From contig NZ_BBJH01000050.1 in assembly GCF_000739775.1 (NCBI RefSeq), forward strand, positions 1 through 52,400: 52,400 nucleotides of DNA, written 5' to 3'. Below the pieces are notes generated by a model. It did no database searches. It was given only the letters and a program-made list of their open reading frames with translations, and had not been told where the DNA came from. The position numbers were made by a program, and so were the translations under genes. This DNA comes from Paraburkholderia heleia NBRC 101817. Lineage in GTDB: Bacteria > Pseudomonadota > Gammaproteobacteria > Burkholderiales > Burkholderiaceae. Positions 16,664 to 24,768 of the stretch are shown here, piece after piece (the first letter of the stretch is position 1; each line of letters opens with the position of its first letter).

Positions 16664-17899
16664 TTAGACGACCTCTACTCGCCGAGCTTCAATCTCTCCG
16701 CGGCGACGAGGACACGTTTCTTTAAGGAATAGTCCCACAAACGCGCTTAATATGGAGACAACGCCGACGATGAGCATCGGATAGGTCAAACCAAACTTGT
16801 CAGCAAGACCGCCTGCCACAACTGGCATCAGCACCCCACCGACGAGTTCGCTTACTGCGGTGGGAACCCCAACTGCCGAGCCGGTCAGCCGCGGCGGTAC
16901 AGACTCACATGGGATCACAGCGAGGAACAGGGGTGCGATGCCAAATCCGAAGAAGCCGGCTGCGAAGAGATTCGCGAACTTCGCAGTCGGTGCCGCGTCA
17001 ACCACGACGAAGGCAAGCATCAAAACACCGTACAGCGCTGCCGACAGAACGAGCACAATCCGGCGGCCGACGCGATCTGATATTGCGGGCACGATGATCA
17101 TGCCTAGGAAGCCGCCGAATCCCCAGCCGGAGATGATCAAACCGACAACGCTTAGTGGAAGGGCGGCAACCTTCGTCAGGTAGAGAGCGACAAACGTGGA
17201 GAAAACGAACAGTCCGGTCTGGAACAGCGAGCCAATCAGCGTCGCTAGCCATACGTTCCGGAACTTCAGCACAGCAACTGCGCTGCCTTTCTCGTTCGGC
17301 TGGCTAGCGTGTGCCGATCGAGGCAAGGTGTTGCGCATTATCTTCGCGAGAATCATCGTCAGGATAATTCCCGGAATTCCCAACACGAAAAAGACCGCCT
17401 CCCACCTCATGTGAAGAATCAGCTGCGTAGCGATGATTGGACCCAGGCCAATTCCAAGTAGCGGGAAGAATGATTGGTGAATACCCAGATTCAGTCCGCG
17501 CTTTCGTGGCGTGGAAATCTCATCGATCTTTGCAACACTGGTACTGAAGACCCCACCTTCTCCGATCCCAAGAAGTCCGCGTACAGCCAACATGCTGTAG
17601 AAAGATTTTGCGACGCCAGTAAAGGAAGTCATCAGTGAGAAGAAGACGGCAGATCCAATGAGAATCTTCTTTCGACCGAATCGATCGGAAAGACTCCCCA
17701 GCACCCACGTCGATATCGCCCACGTCAACGCGAGGACTGACGCAATGGCGCCCGCCTGAGTATTGTTCAGTCCAAGCTCAGGCATCAGCACCGGGAAGAG
17801 ATAGACGATAACGAGCCTATCCAACCCGACGACGCCGAATAAAACAGCCAGGAGAACCACAATTGACCACTCGTATCCCGTGTCTTTTTCTGGTTTCAT
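16664..17899 (-). CDS. MFS transporter
   Basis: 411 residues, 12 predicted membrane segments. Signatures are LGSLSDRFGRKKILIGSAVF between helices 2 and 3, and the second-half counterpart ISDRVGRRIVLV. The start VLFGVVGLDRLVIVYLFPVL has the arrangement of organic-anion MFS porters; the substrate is not readable. It lies 72 bp after the nitrilase gene, so a role in taking up the nitrile, or in handling the acid product, is reasonable. Confidence 0.85.
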   Translation of the reverse strand: MKPEKDTGYEWSIVVLLAVLFGVVGLDRLVIVYLFPVLMPELGLNNTQAGAIASVLALTWAISTWVLGSLSDRFGRKKILIGSAVFFSLMTSFTGVAKSFYSMLAVRGLLGIGEGGVFSTSVAKIDEISTPRKRGLNLGIHQSFFPLLGIGLGPIIATQLILHMRWEAVFFVLGIPGIILTMILAKIMRNTLPRSAHASQPNEKGSAVAVLKFRNVWLATLIGSLFQTGLFVFSTFVALYLTKVAALPLSVVGLIISGWGFGGFLGMIIVPAISDRVGRRIVLVLSAALYGVLMLAFVVVDAAPTAKFANLFAAGFFGFGIAPLFLAVIPCESVPPRLTGSAVGVPTAVSELVGGVLMPVVAGGLADKFGLTYPMLIVGVVSILSAFVGLFLKETCPRRRGEIEARRVEVV

Positions 17900-17971
17900 T
17901 TCGCAATCCTATATATCAATCGATCCAGTATCTATGGTCTCTTTACAGGGACCAGCCACTTTTACATGAGA

Positions 17972-19048
17972 TTAGCGATCGTTCGCGGGTGTCTCGACCG
18001 ATTGGACTTCCTCACCGCCAATCGATTCGATGTTACGTGCCCCTCCTGCTGCCGAGAGGTCACCCATCTCCACCCCATCGCTTCTGTCACGTAACTCGTG
18101 CATTGGTGGGCGGCGACGTCTGTCAAGCACAAGTCGGACGACATCGGGTCGTGCATAGTGCCCCGCCGGGTCAAACACTGCTTTCGAGAGCGACTGTAGC
18201 GACAAATCGATTTCGGCGAAGAGGAGGCCTTCAGCGTCGGGCGGCAACTTCTCGAAGAGTTCTGCACCGTCGGGGCCATAACCTACGCTATGCCCCCCGC
18301 CCGCTTTCAGCAAATTTCGCCGTTCGGGAGTATCGCAAAGAAGGTCAATCATTTCTTGACTGACAACTGTCGAGGGTGCGAGGACAAAGCAGCCGCCTTC
18401 TACAGCGTAGGTCCGTGTCACTGCGTTGTTGACCTGGTAACTCAAGGCGCTCGCAAAATCGTAAAGGGAAAAGCTGGGCCATGCCGCGACATGTATCTGT
18501 TCATCTTGAGCAAACATCGCGGCCTTGGTAAGTGGCTGTACATGCTCAGCGCAGCACAAAGCACCAATCCGACCCAAGGCTGAATCAACGACGGTTAGCC
18601 CCTCCCCAGATCCGTCTCCAAAAACGGTTCTCTCAAGAAGAGTAGGCTTGAGCTTGCGGCGCTGAAGAAGCGTCTCTCCGTCCGGTCCGATTATCCATTG
18701 GGAGATATAGAGGGATCGCCCAGCGCGCTCTGATAACCCCACGACGACAGTGATCGAGTGCGCGCGCGCGGCCTCCCGGAGCTGTTCAGCCTCTGGACTG
18801 TCATAGCTGAGTGAATTGTCGAAATATCGCTGAACGTAACCCTCTTGCATGTACCACGCGGGAGTACCAAGCCAGACGTAGAAGGGGTAACCCGGTAACC
18901 AGACTTCAGGGAATGCGATGAGGCTCGCGCCTTGGTTCGCCGCTCCCTCGATGAGTCGGATCGATTTTTCGATCCCAGCCTGAAGATCCAGGAAGGCGGG
19001 CGCCGCCTGAACAACGGCGGCCTTATAGCGTGGGTGTTTAAGTGTCAT
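17972..19048 (-). CDS. Nitrilase (carbon-nitrogen hydrolase superfamily branch 1)
   Basis: 358 residues, typical for microbial nitrilases. The catalytic triad is visible: Glu48 in FPEVWLPGYP, Lys132 in RRKLKPTLLERTVFGDG, and Cys166 in IGALCCAEHVQPL. The residue after the nucleophile is Ala where most nitrilases have Trp (CWEH). The enzyme would hydrolyse a nitrile directly to an acid and ammonia in the cytoplasm. The next genes are an MFS transporter and a porin. A mandelate-type pathway starts 400 bp upstream, so mandelonitrile or another arylacetonitrile is a plausible substrate (inference). Confidence 0.9.
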   Translation of the reverse strand: MTLKHPRYKAAVVQAAPAFLDLQAGIEKSIRLIEGAANQGASLIAFPEVWLPGYPFYVWLGTPAWYMQEGYVQRYFDNSLSYDSPEAEQLREAARAHSITVVVGLSERAGRSLYISQWIIGPDGETLLQRRKLKPTLLERTVFGDGSGEGLTVVDSALGRIGALCCAEHVQPLTKAAMFAQDEQIHVAAWPSFSLYDFASALSYQVNNAVTRTYAVEGGCFVLAPSTVVSQEMIDLLCDTPERRNLLKAGGGHSVGYGPDGAELFEKLPPDAEGLLFAEIDLSLQSLSKAVFDPAGHYARPDVVRLVLDRRRRPPMHELRDRSDGVEMGDLSAAGGARNIESIGGEEVQSVETPANDR

Positions 19049-19456
19049 GTCTCTACTCCAATCGGCTCTTGCCTACTTCGAACGCGTTTCACGGAAGTGT
19101 CGGGCCGCAATATTCGCGTTGCTTGATTGACGCTGAACTCGAACTTGACTGCGACTGCCTGTGGAGTTGAGCCGATAACCACTAGCCGACGCAGCGCCGG
19201 CGTCGGCAGCACACGCTCGCCGGGCGGGCAGTGCATGTATTTCCAGTGGGATCCGAAGGATAGGGTCGATGGCTGGTCTGTCGACCGCATCTGGGACAAA
19301 TGGCATGCACGCGTCGATACCGCCGACGGCTGGCAGATTACGAAAGGCAAGGTCTACCAGAAGAACATCATCGAGATGTTTTCGGGTGTGAAAGTGCGCC
19401 GAGACTTACGTCAGACAAGGACAGTGATCCAGCGTCAGCTGACCACGCATCCAAGG
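19049..19456 (+). other. Nitrilase upstream region with an unidentified short coding-like stretch
   Basis: The plus frame 19127-19462 has no ATG near its start, but from about 19235 it reads MYFQWDPKDRVDGWSVDRIW then DKWHARVDTADGWQITKGKV and YQKNIIEMF, which looks like real protein of balanced composition. I do not recognise it. It may be the relic of an inserted gene end. The region must also contain the nitrilase promoter on the minus strand. Confidence 0.3.
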
Positions 19457-20425
19457 CTATGAACGCCGCGCGCCTGCGCCGCGCAGTTGCCGGTATTCCC
19501 TGGCAGACACCCCAGCATGGCGCCGGAACGCGCGACTGAAGTGCGAGGGGTCATTGAATCCCCACGTCATCGCGATCTCGGTGATGGACAGATGCGCGTA
19601 GGCCGGTTGACGCAACCACGCGGCACAACCGTCCAGACGACCGGTGATGATCCGCTCGCTCATCGACTCGTGCTCGTGGGAGAACAAACGATACAGATAG
19701 CGACTCGACAACCCGAGTGCGGCCGCCACTCGATCCGGATTCAGCTCCGGGTCACGCAAATGCTCGTCGATGAAACGACGCGCCCGAATTATGTGCATCG
19801 CCCTCAGGTTGGTGTCCGCGCTCGGCATCCGGTTGAAGAAGTCGGCCAGGGCCACGGCCACGAGGTGTGCCGTCACCCCCGCCAGACCGGCGCGGGCCTC
19901 CCCGCACGTCGGCTCGAGTAACAGCTCGCGATGAACCGTTGCCACGTGCTCGGTGGCAATGCGCCGAATGCCGTCCTCACCGGGGATACGGACCGCCGTA
20001 TGTTGACGGCTCAACGGCGCTAGCCCCGTCAGCAGTTGACGAGGAAATCGAACGGTATAGTGCTCCCCGGAGAAATGCCATTCGAAGTCGCGCGAAGCAT
20101 CGAACAACACCATATCGCCGGGATAAACGACTGCGACACGGCCATCCTGTTCGATGGCGGATCGGTCACGTGACTGGATCGAGACGAGCAGGTAGTCGTC
20201 CTCGATCGACGACATCGCCCTGCGGCGATACTTCGCGACATGATCGACAGCCGCAATCTTCGAGACGTGCAACCCGCCGTTTTCGACAGCGAGCATCTCT
20301 CCCTCGAATGCCCCTTCCGACGTCATCGAATACACCATCGGCACGCAGCTTTCCTCAACCTGATGCGCCCAAGCTTGCAGGCGTTCGGCGGGAGTGGCAG
20401 CGGATTCAGGGGCGAGTTGTTTCAT
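19457..20425 (-). CDS. AraC-family transcriptional regulator (AraC-binding-like N-terminal domain)
   Basis: 322 residues from the ATG at 20425 (MKQLAPESAATPAERLQAWA), chosen because GGAG sits 7 bases upstream; the open frame extends another 40 codons into the end of the preceding gene. The N-terminal half is an AraC/NphR-type sensor (YRRRAMSSIEDDYLLVSIQS). The C-terminal double HTH is clear: RRFIDEHLRDPELNPDRVAA, ALGLSSRYLYRLFSHE, and ITEIAMTWGFNDPSHFSRAF. It follows the hydroxyacid dehydrogenase by 67 bp and is probably part of, or next to, the mandelate-type operon, and could also act on the nitrilase promoter. Confidence 0.88.
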   Translation of the reverse strand: MKQLAPESAATPAERLQAWAHQVEESCVPMVYSMTSEGAFEGEMLAVENGGLHVSKIAAVDHVAKYRRRAMSSIEDDYLLVSIQSRDRSAIEQDGRVAVVYPGDMVLFDASRDFEWHFSGEHYTVRFPRQLLTGLAPLSRQHTAVRIPGEDGIRRIATEHVATVHRELLLEPTCGEARAGLAGVTAHLVAVALADFFNRMPSADTNLRAMHIIRARRFIDEHLRDPELNPDRVAAALGLSSRYLYRLFSHEHESMSERIITGRLDGCAAWLRQPAYAHLSITEIAMTWGFNDPSHFSRAFRRHAGVSAREYRQLRGAGARRS

Positions 20426-20492
20426 GAGAGACTCCGCTGAGCTGAGGAATCGCAAGCGATGCATCACAGAATCCCCCGCCGGATTGTCTCCG

Positions 20493-21662
20493 TCAAGTCC
20501 ACCCGCTGCCTGCCGCCATGAAGGGCCGCTCAGCCACGAAGTCACGCGTCAACGCCGAAATTGCCGGACACCCGATCAGCGCCAGCGTGCGATCGATGTC
20601 GCGCCGGATCATCGCCAGCACATCCGCAACGCCGGCCTCGCCGTTGGCGGCCAGACCGTAGAGCGTCGCCCGCCCCAACATCACCGCATTCGCGCCCAGG
20701 GCGGTCGCCTTCACCACGTCGGCACCCGTGCGCACACCGCTATCGACAATCAGGTCGGATGCAGGTACGGCGTCTCGCACAGCCGCAATGATGTTTGCAG
20801 GTACGGGGAGCCCCGCGAGCTGACGGGCACCGTGATTGGACAGAATGACGCCATCGGCTCCTGCATCAATGCAGCGTGTAGCATCCGCGATGGTGAGAAT
20901 GCCCTTGACCAGCAACTTGCCCGGCCATGCATCGCGTAAGCGCTTCAGGTCGTCCCAATCGAATCCGGCGTCCATCTCCCGGCGTAATACCGCCGCCTGA
21001 GCCGCGGTATCCGAGCTTGTGTCGGTCGCAAAATTGCGCAGTTGCGGCATGCCGTTCGTGAGGTACGACCAGAGCCACTTCGGATGCGTGAGGCCGTCGT
21101 AAGCTGCGCTAACACTCGTCCTGAACGGCATGGCGAACCCGTTGCGCAAATCCCGCTTGCGAAATCCGTTGACGGCGACATCCGTCGTCAGGATCAACGT
21201 CGAATATTCGGCGGCACGTGCACGCTCGACGAAGCTTTTCGCAAGGTTCTTATGAACGACGTAGAGCTGAAACCATAGGTCGCCCTGTACTTCCCGGGCC
21301 ACCTCCTCGATCGACATGTTCGACGCAGTCGATAACGCAAACGGTATTCCGGCCCGCGCAGCCGCCTTGGCCAGGGCGAGATCGCCCTTAGGCCAGAACG
21401 CACCGTTGAGACCGGTCGGCGCAATCACGAGCGGCGTCGGCAGCGATTTGCCGAGCAGCCGCGTCCGCTGTTCTCGCGCGCTGACGTCCACCAATCTGCG
21501 CGGGCAAAACTCCCAGCGCTGAAACGCCGCCCGATTGTGGTCGAGCCCCGACTCGTCGTCGGCAGCCCCCTCCAGATAATCGAACACCATGGCCGGCAGG
21601 CGCTTTTTCGCCATGGCCCGATAGTCGTCGATGTCGAACACGCCCTTCATTTTCTTCGTCAT
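20493..21662 (-). CDS. FMN-dependent alpha-hydroxy-acid dehydrogenase, probable (S)-mandelate or L-lactate dehydrogenase
   Basis: 389 residues of the LldD/MdlB family, oxidising a 2-hydroxy acid to the 2-oxo acid with FMN. Visible active-site elements: Tyr in DYLEGAADDE, WFQLYVV (Tyr), LILTTDVAVNGFRKRDLRN (Asp, Arg), LLVKGI (Lys), and His-x-x-Arg in SNHGARQLAG. The last motif is SNHGGRQLD in most members. Gene order with benzoylformate decarboxylase and an aldehyde dehydrogenase argues for mandelate as substrate. A 16-bp gap to the upstream MFS gene shows one operon. Confidence 0.82.
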   Translation of the reverse strand: MTKKMKGVFDIDDYRAMAKKRLPAMVFDYLEGAADDESGLDHNRAAFQRWEFCPRRLVDVSAREQRTRLLGKSLPTPLVIAPTGLNGAFWPKGDLALAKAAARAGIPFALSTASNMSIEEVAREVQGDLWFQLYVVHKNLAKSFVERARAAEYSTLILTTDVAVNGFRKRDLRNGFAMPFRTSVSAAYDGLTHPKWLWSYLTNGMPQLRNFATDTSSDTAAQAAVLRREMDAGFDWDDLKRLRDAWPGKLLVKGILTIADATRCIDAGADGVILSNHGARQLAGLPVPANIIAAVRDAVPASDLIVDSGVRTGADVVKATALGANAVMLGRATLYGLAANGEAGVADVLAMIRRDIDRTLALIGCPAISALTRDFVAERPFMAAGSGWT

Positions 21663-21678
21663 TCGGTTTTTGCGTCTT

Positions 21679-23067
21679 TCAGGCTCTCTTGACCGGTGGA
21701 ATGTGCCGTCGAACCACCATCAAGCAAACGAATACAAGCAACATCGCAGTAGTCAGCATCGCCAGATAGAGCGATGCGCCGCCCGCGGTAATCACAAACG
21801 CGCCCGCGAACGCGCTCAGGATCGCGCCAAGCCGGCCGAAAGCCAGGGCCGTCGCCGTGCCCGTTGCACGCACCTGCGTCGGGTAGACGTAGGCACAAAG
21901 CGCGTACATCGTCGACTGCACCGCGTTGACGAACAGTCCGTGCAGGCCGATGCCGAAAATCAGCATCGACGTATGCCCCGTGAAGCCGAGGCCTCGCACG
22001 GCCAGCGCGCTGCCGGCCGCCGCCAGACAGCAGATCAGCAATGGCCAGCGCGATCCGAAACGGGCAATGGCGACGGCACACCCGAGGGCGCCGAAAACAC
22101 CGCCCAGGTTATAGGCGGTCAGCCCCGAACTTGCGACACCCGGGGCAAGCCCCTCGCCCGCGAGCATCGTGGGTAGCCAGCTGAATGCGCTATAGACGGC
22201 CAGCAGGTTCATGAAGAATGCCAACCAGATCGCGAGCGTGTCTCGCGCTTGACCTGGGGCGAAAAGCGCGCCAATGCCGGCACGTTCCTCAGCTTTTTGC
22301 TCGATCACATCGGTGAACGTCGAGTCTTTGCTCACGGCACGCGACATGCGGCACAGCAACCCTCCAAGCTCAGGCCATCGCGCTGAATGGCGCGCCAGAT
22401 AGCGCGGCGACTCCGGCAATGCGAAGTAGAGCAGCGCAGACATCACCACCGGCAATGCGCCACCGAAAAGAAACAGGCCGCGCCATCCGTACATCGGCAT
22501 CACAGTGTTCGCGAAGAGCCCGGCGAGCATGCCGCCCAAGGGTACGCACAGGATCGTCGCAGTCACCGCAACGGTTCGGCGACGCGCCGGCGTGAATTCT
22601 GCCGTCATCGTGGTGGAACTCGGCAGCGCACCACCAATGCCCAGACCGGCGACGAAGCGCAGCGCGGCAAGGGAGATTACGTCCTGCGACAGCGCCACGG
22701 AGCTGGTGGCGACGCCGAACACCATGACACTGCCGATCACCGCCCAGCGTCGTCCGAACCGATCCGCAAAAAGGCCGGCGCACGCACTGCCGATGCCCAT
22801 CCCAACGAGCCCCGCCGCCACCGCCGGCGCAAAAGCGTTGCGTGTGATGCCCCACTCCTTGATCAGACTGGGAATGGCAAAGCCGATCAGTTGACCGTCG
22901 AAGCCGTCCATCACGATGGACAGCGCGGCTAGGAAGACGACGATCTTCTGAAACGTAGAGAATGGCCCTTCATCCAGCACGTTGCCGATGTCCACCGTTA
23001 TGGGAAGTTGGTGCGGTCGATCGTTCATTACGCACCCCACGAAGCGAAAAAGCGGGCAGACATACAC
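21679..23067 (-). CDS. MFS transporter (aromatic-acid:H+ symporter-like)
   Basis: 462 residues with 12 membrane segments. FLAALSIVMDGFDGQLIGFA gives the DGFD pattern of the AAHS family, and the loop 2-3 signature is AGLFADRFGRRWAVIGS. The AAHS family imports benzoate, 4-hydroxybenzoate, mandelate and similar acids. Its place between the aldehyde dehydrogenase and the hydroxyacid dehydrogenase suggests mandelate or benzoylformate import through the inner membrane. Confidence 0.85.
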   Translation of the reverse strand: MYVCPLFRFVGCVMNDRPHQLPITVDIGNVLDEGPFSTFQKIVVFLAALSIVMDGFDGQLIGFAIPSLIKEWGITRNAFAPAVAAGLVGMGIGSACAGLFADRFGRRWAVIGSVMVFGVATSSVALSQDVISLAALRFVAGLGIGGALPSSTTMTAEFTPARRRTVAVTATILCVPLGGMLAGLFANTVMPMYGWRGLFLFGGALPVVMSALLYFALPESPRYLARHSARWPELGGLLCRMSRAVSKDSTFTDVIEQKAEERAGIGALFAPGQARDTLAIWLAFFMNLLAVYSAFSWLPTMLAGEGLAPGVASSGLTAYNLGGVFGALGCAVAIARFGSRWPLLICCLAAAGSALAVRGLGFTGHTSMLIFGIGLHGLFVNAVQSTMYALCAYVYPTQVRATGTATALAFGRLGAILSAFAGAFVITAGGASLYLAMLTTAMLLVFVCLMVVRRHIPPVKRA

Positions 23068-23262
23068 ACCGGGAACGCTCGTTGTTCTCGAGAGCGCATC
23101 GAGATGCGGGGGGTGATGGTCAAAGTTGTCTCCTTGATGGCAACCGTTTGGCGCGATGGCCAGCCGACGCGAGGTTCATATCGTTATGTTTGCTACCACT
23201 GTCGCAGGCGGCGCTCGCCCGCCTCCCGCCGTTCCGCCGGAGTGATCGAGCGCCGTGCGGAC

Positions 23263-24714
23263 TCAGAACGGGTAATGCCGCGGCGTTGTCTGCACGGTCA
23301 CCCAGCGCAGATCCGTGAACTCGGCAATCCCCGCCTTGCCGCCGAAGTGGCCGAACCCGCTCGCCTTGACGCCACCGAACGGCATCTGCGCCTCGTCGTG
23401 CACCGTCGGACCGTTGACGTGGCAGATGCCGGACTCGATGCGCCCAGCGACGTTCATCGCGCGCGCCACATCGCGACTGAAGACGGCGGCGGACAGCCCA
23501 TACTCGTTATCGTTCGCGCACGCGATAGCCTCATCGTCGCCATCGACGCGGACAATCGCCTTGACAGGGCCGAACGATTCTTCGTGATAAATGGCCATTT
23601 CCTGCGTCACGTGGTCGAGCAAGGTGGCGGGCACCAGCGTGCTGTCGGCCTTGCCGCCGCAGACGAGCGTGGCGCCCTTGGCGAGCGCGTCGTCGATCAG
23701 TTGATTGCAGCGCGTGACCGTCGTCATGTCGACGACTGAGCCCAGCACGGTCGGCCCCTTGCGAGGGTCTCCGAGGGGCAGGCTCGTCGCCTTGGCCTTG
23801 AGCGCTGCGACGAACGCGTCCGCGATCGCGTTGTCGACGATAATGCGCTCCGTCGACATGCAGATCTGTCCGGAGTTGGCGAACGCGCCGAAAGCCGCGC
23901 CCTGCACGGCGGCATCGATGTCAGCGTCGTGCAGCACGAGCAGCGGCGCCTTGCCGCCCAATTCGAGCACCGACGGCTTGAGATATTTCGCGCACTGCAT
24001 CGCGATGATCTTGCCCACCCGCGTCGATCCCGTGAAGTTCACGCGTCGCACGGCGGGCTCTGCAATGATGGCCTCCACGATGGCGCCCGCGTCTTCCGGC
24101 GCGTTCGTCACAAAGTTCACGACACCGGCGGGCAAGCCCGCATCCTGCAGCGCTTCGACGATCAGCCCGTGGGTCATCGGGCAAATCTCCGAACCCTTGA
24201 GTACGACCGTGTTGCCGCATGCCAGCGGCAGAGCGATCGCCCGCACCCCCAGAATCACGGGTGCGTTCCACGGGGCCATGCCGAGCACGACACCTGCCGC
24301 CTGGCGCACGCCGAGTGCGACGCTGCCGGGAACATCGGAAGGAATCACTTCGCCGCCGATCTGCGTAGTCAGCGCTGCCGCCTCGCGAAGGCCGTCGCTT
24401 GCCAGCTTGACGTTAAAGGCGGCCCAGAGATGCGATGCGCCGGTTTCCGAGGCCATCGCCTTGACGAACGCGACTTCGCGCGCCTGCAGCGCATCTGCCG
24501 CCTTGTACAACAGCCCGCGGCGCTCGGTCGGCCCCATCGACGACCATTTTGGAAACGCCCTGGCGGCGGCAGCGACGGCTGCCTTCGCGTCGGCGGTCGA
24601 CGCGGCGGCCGCCGTGCTTGCAACGGTGTCGTCGAGCGGGTTCCGGCGTTGGAACGTTGCCCCGTCACGCGCGTCGACGCGCTCGCCGTTGATCAACATG
24701 GATACCTGATTCAT
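23263..24714 (-). CDS. Benzaldehyde/vanillin-type aldehyde dehydrogenase
   Basis: 483 residues, complete ALDH superfamily member. Asn150 (MAPWNAP), Lys173 (VVLKGSE), Glu251 (LELGGKAP) and nucleophile Cys285 (SGQICMSTER) are all present. The overall sequence resembles salicylaldehyde/vanillin/benzaldehyde dehydrogenases. It would oxidise benzaldehyde from the neighbouring decarboxylase to benzoate using NAD(P)+. It starts 54 bp after the decarboxylase stop and is followed, after 195 bp, by the MFS gene. Confidence 0.85.
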   Translation of the reverse strand: MNQVSMLINGERVDARDGATFQRRNPLDDTVASTAAAASTADAKAAVAAAARAFPKWSSMGPTERRGLLYKAADALQAREVAFVKAMASETGASHLWAAFNVKLASDGLREAAALTTQIGGEVIPSDVPGSVALGVRQAAGVVLGMAPWNAPVILGVRAIALPLACGNTVVLKGSEICPMTHGLIVEALQDAGLPAGVVNFVTNAPEDAGAIVEAIIAEPAVRRVNFTGSTRVGKIIAMQCAKYLKPSVLELGGKAPLLVLHDADIDAAVQGAAFGAFANSGQICMSTERIIVDNAIADAFVAALKAKATSLPLGDPRKGPTVLGSVVDMTTVTRCNQLIDDALAKGATLVCGGKADSTLVPATLLDHVTQEMAIYHEESFGPVKAIVRVDGDDEAIACANDNEYGLSAAVFSRDVARAMNVAGRIESGICHVNGPTVHDEAQMPFGGVKASGFGHFGGKAGIAEFTDLRWVTVQTTPRHYPF

Positions 24715-24768
24715 GCCTCTTTACCTTCCAATTAAGGTGCCCTGATGGACAGAAAAATGCACAAGCGG

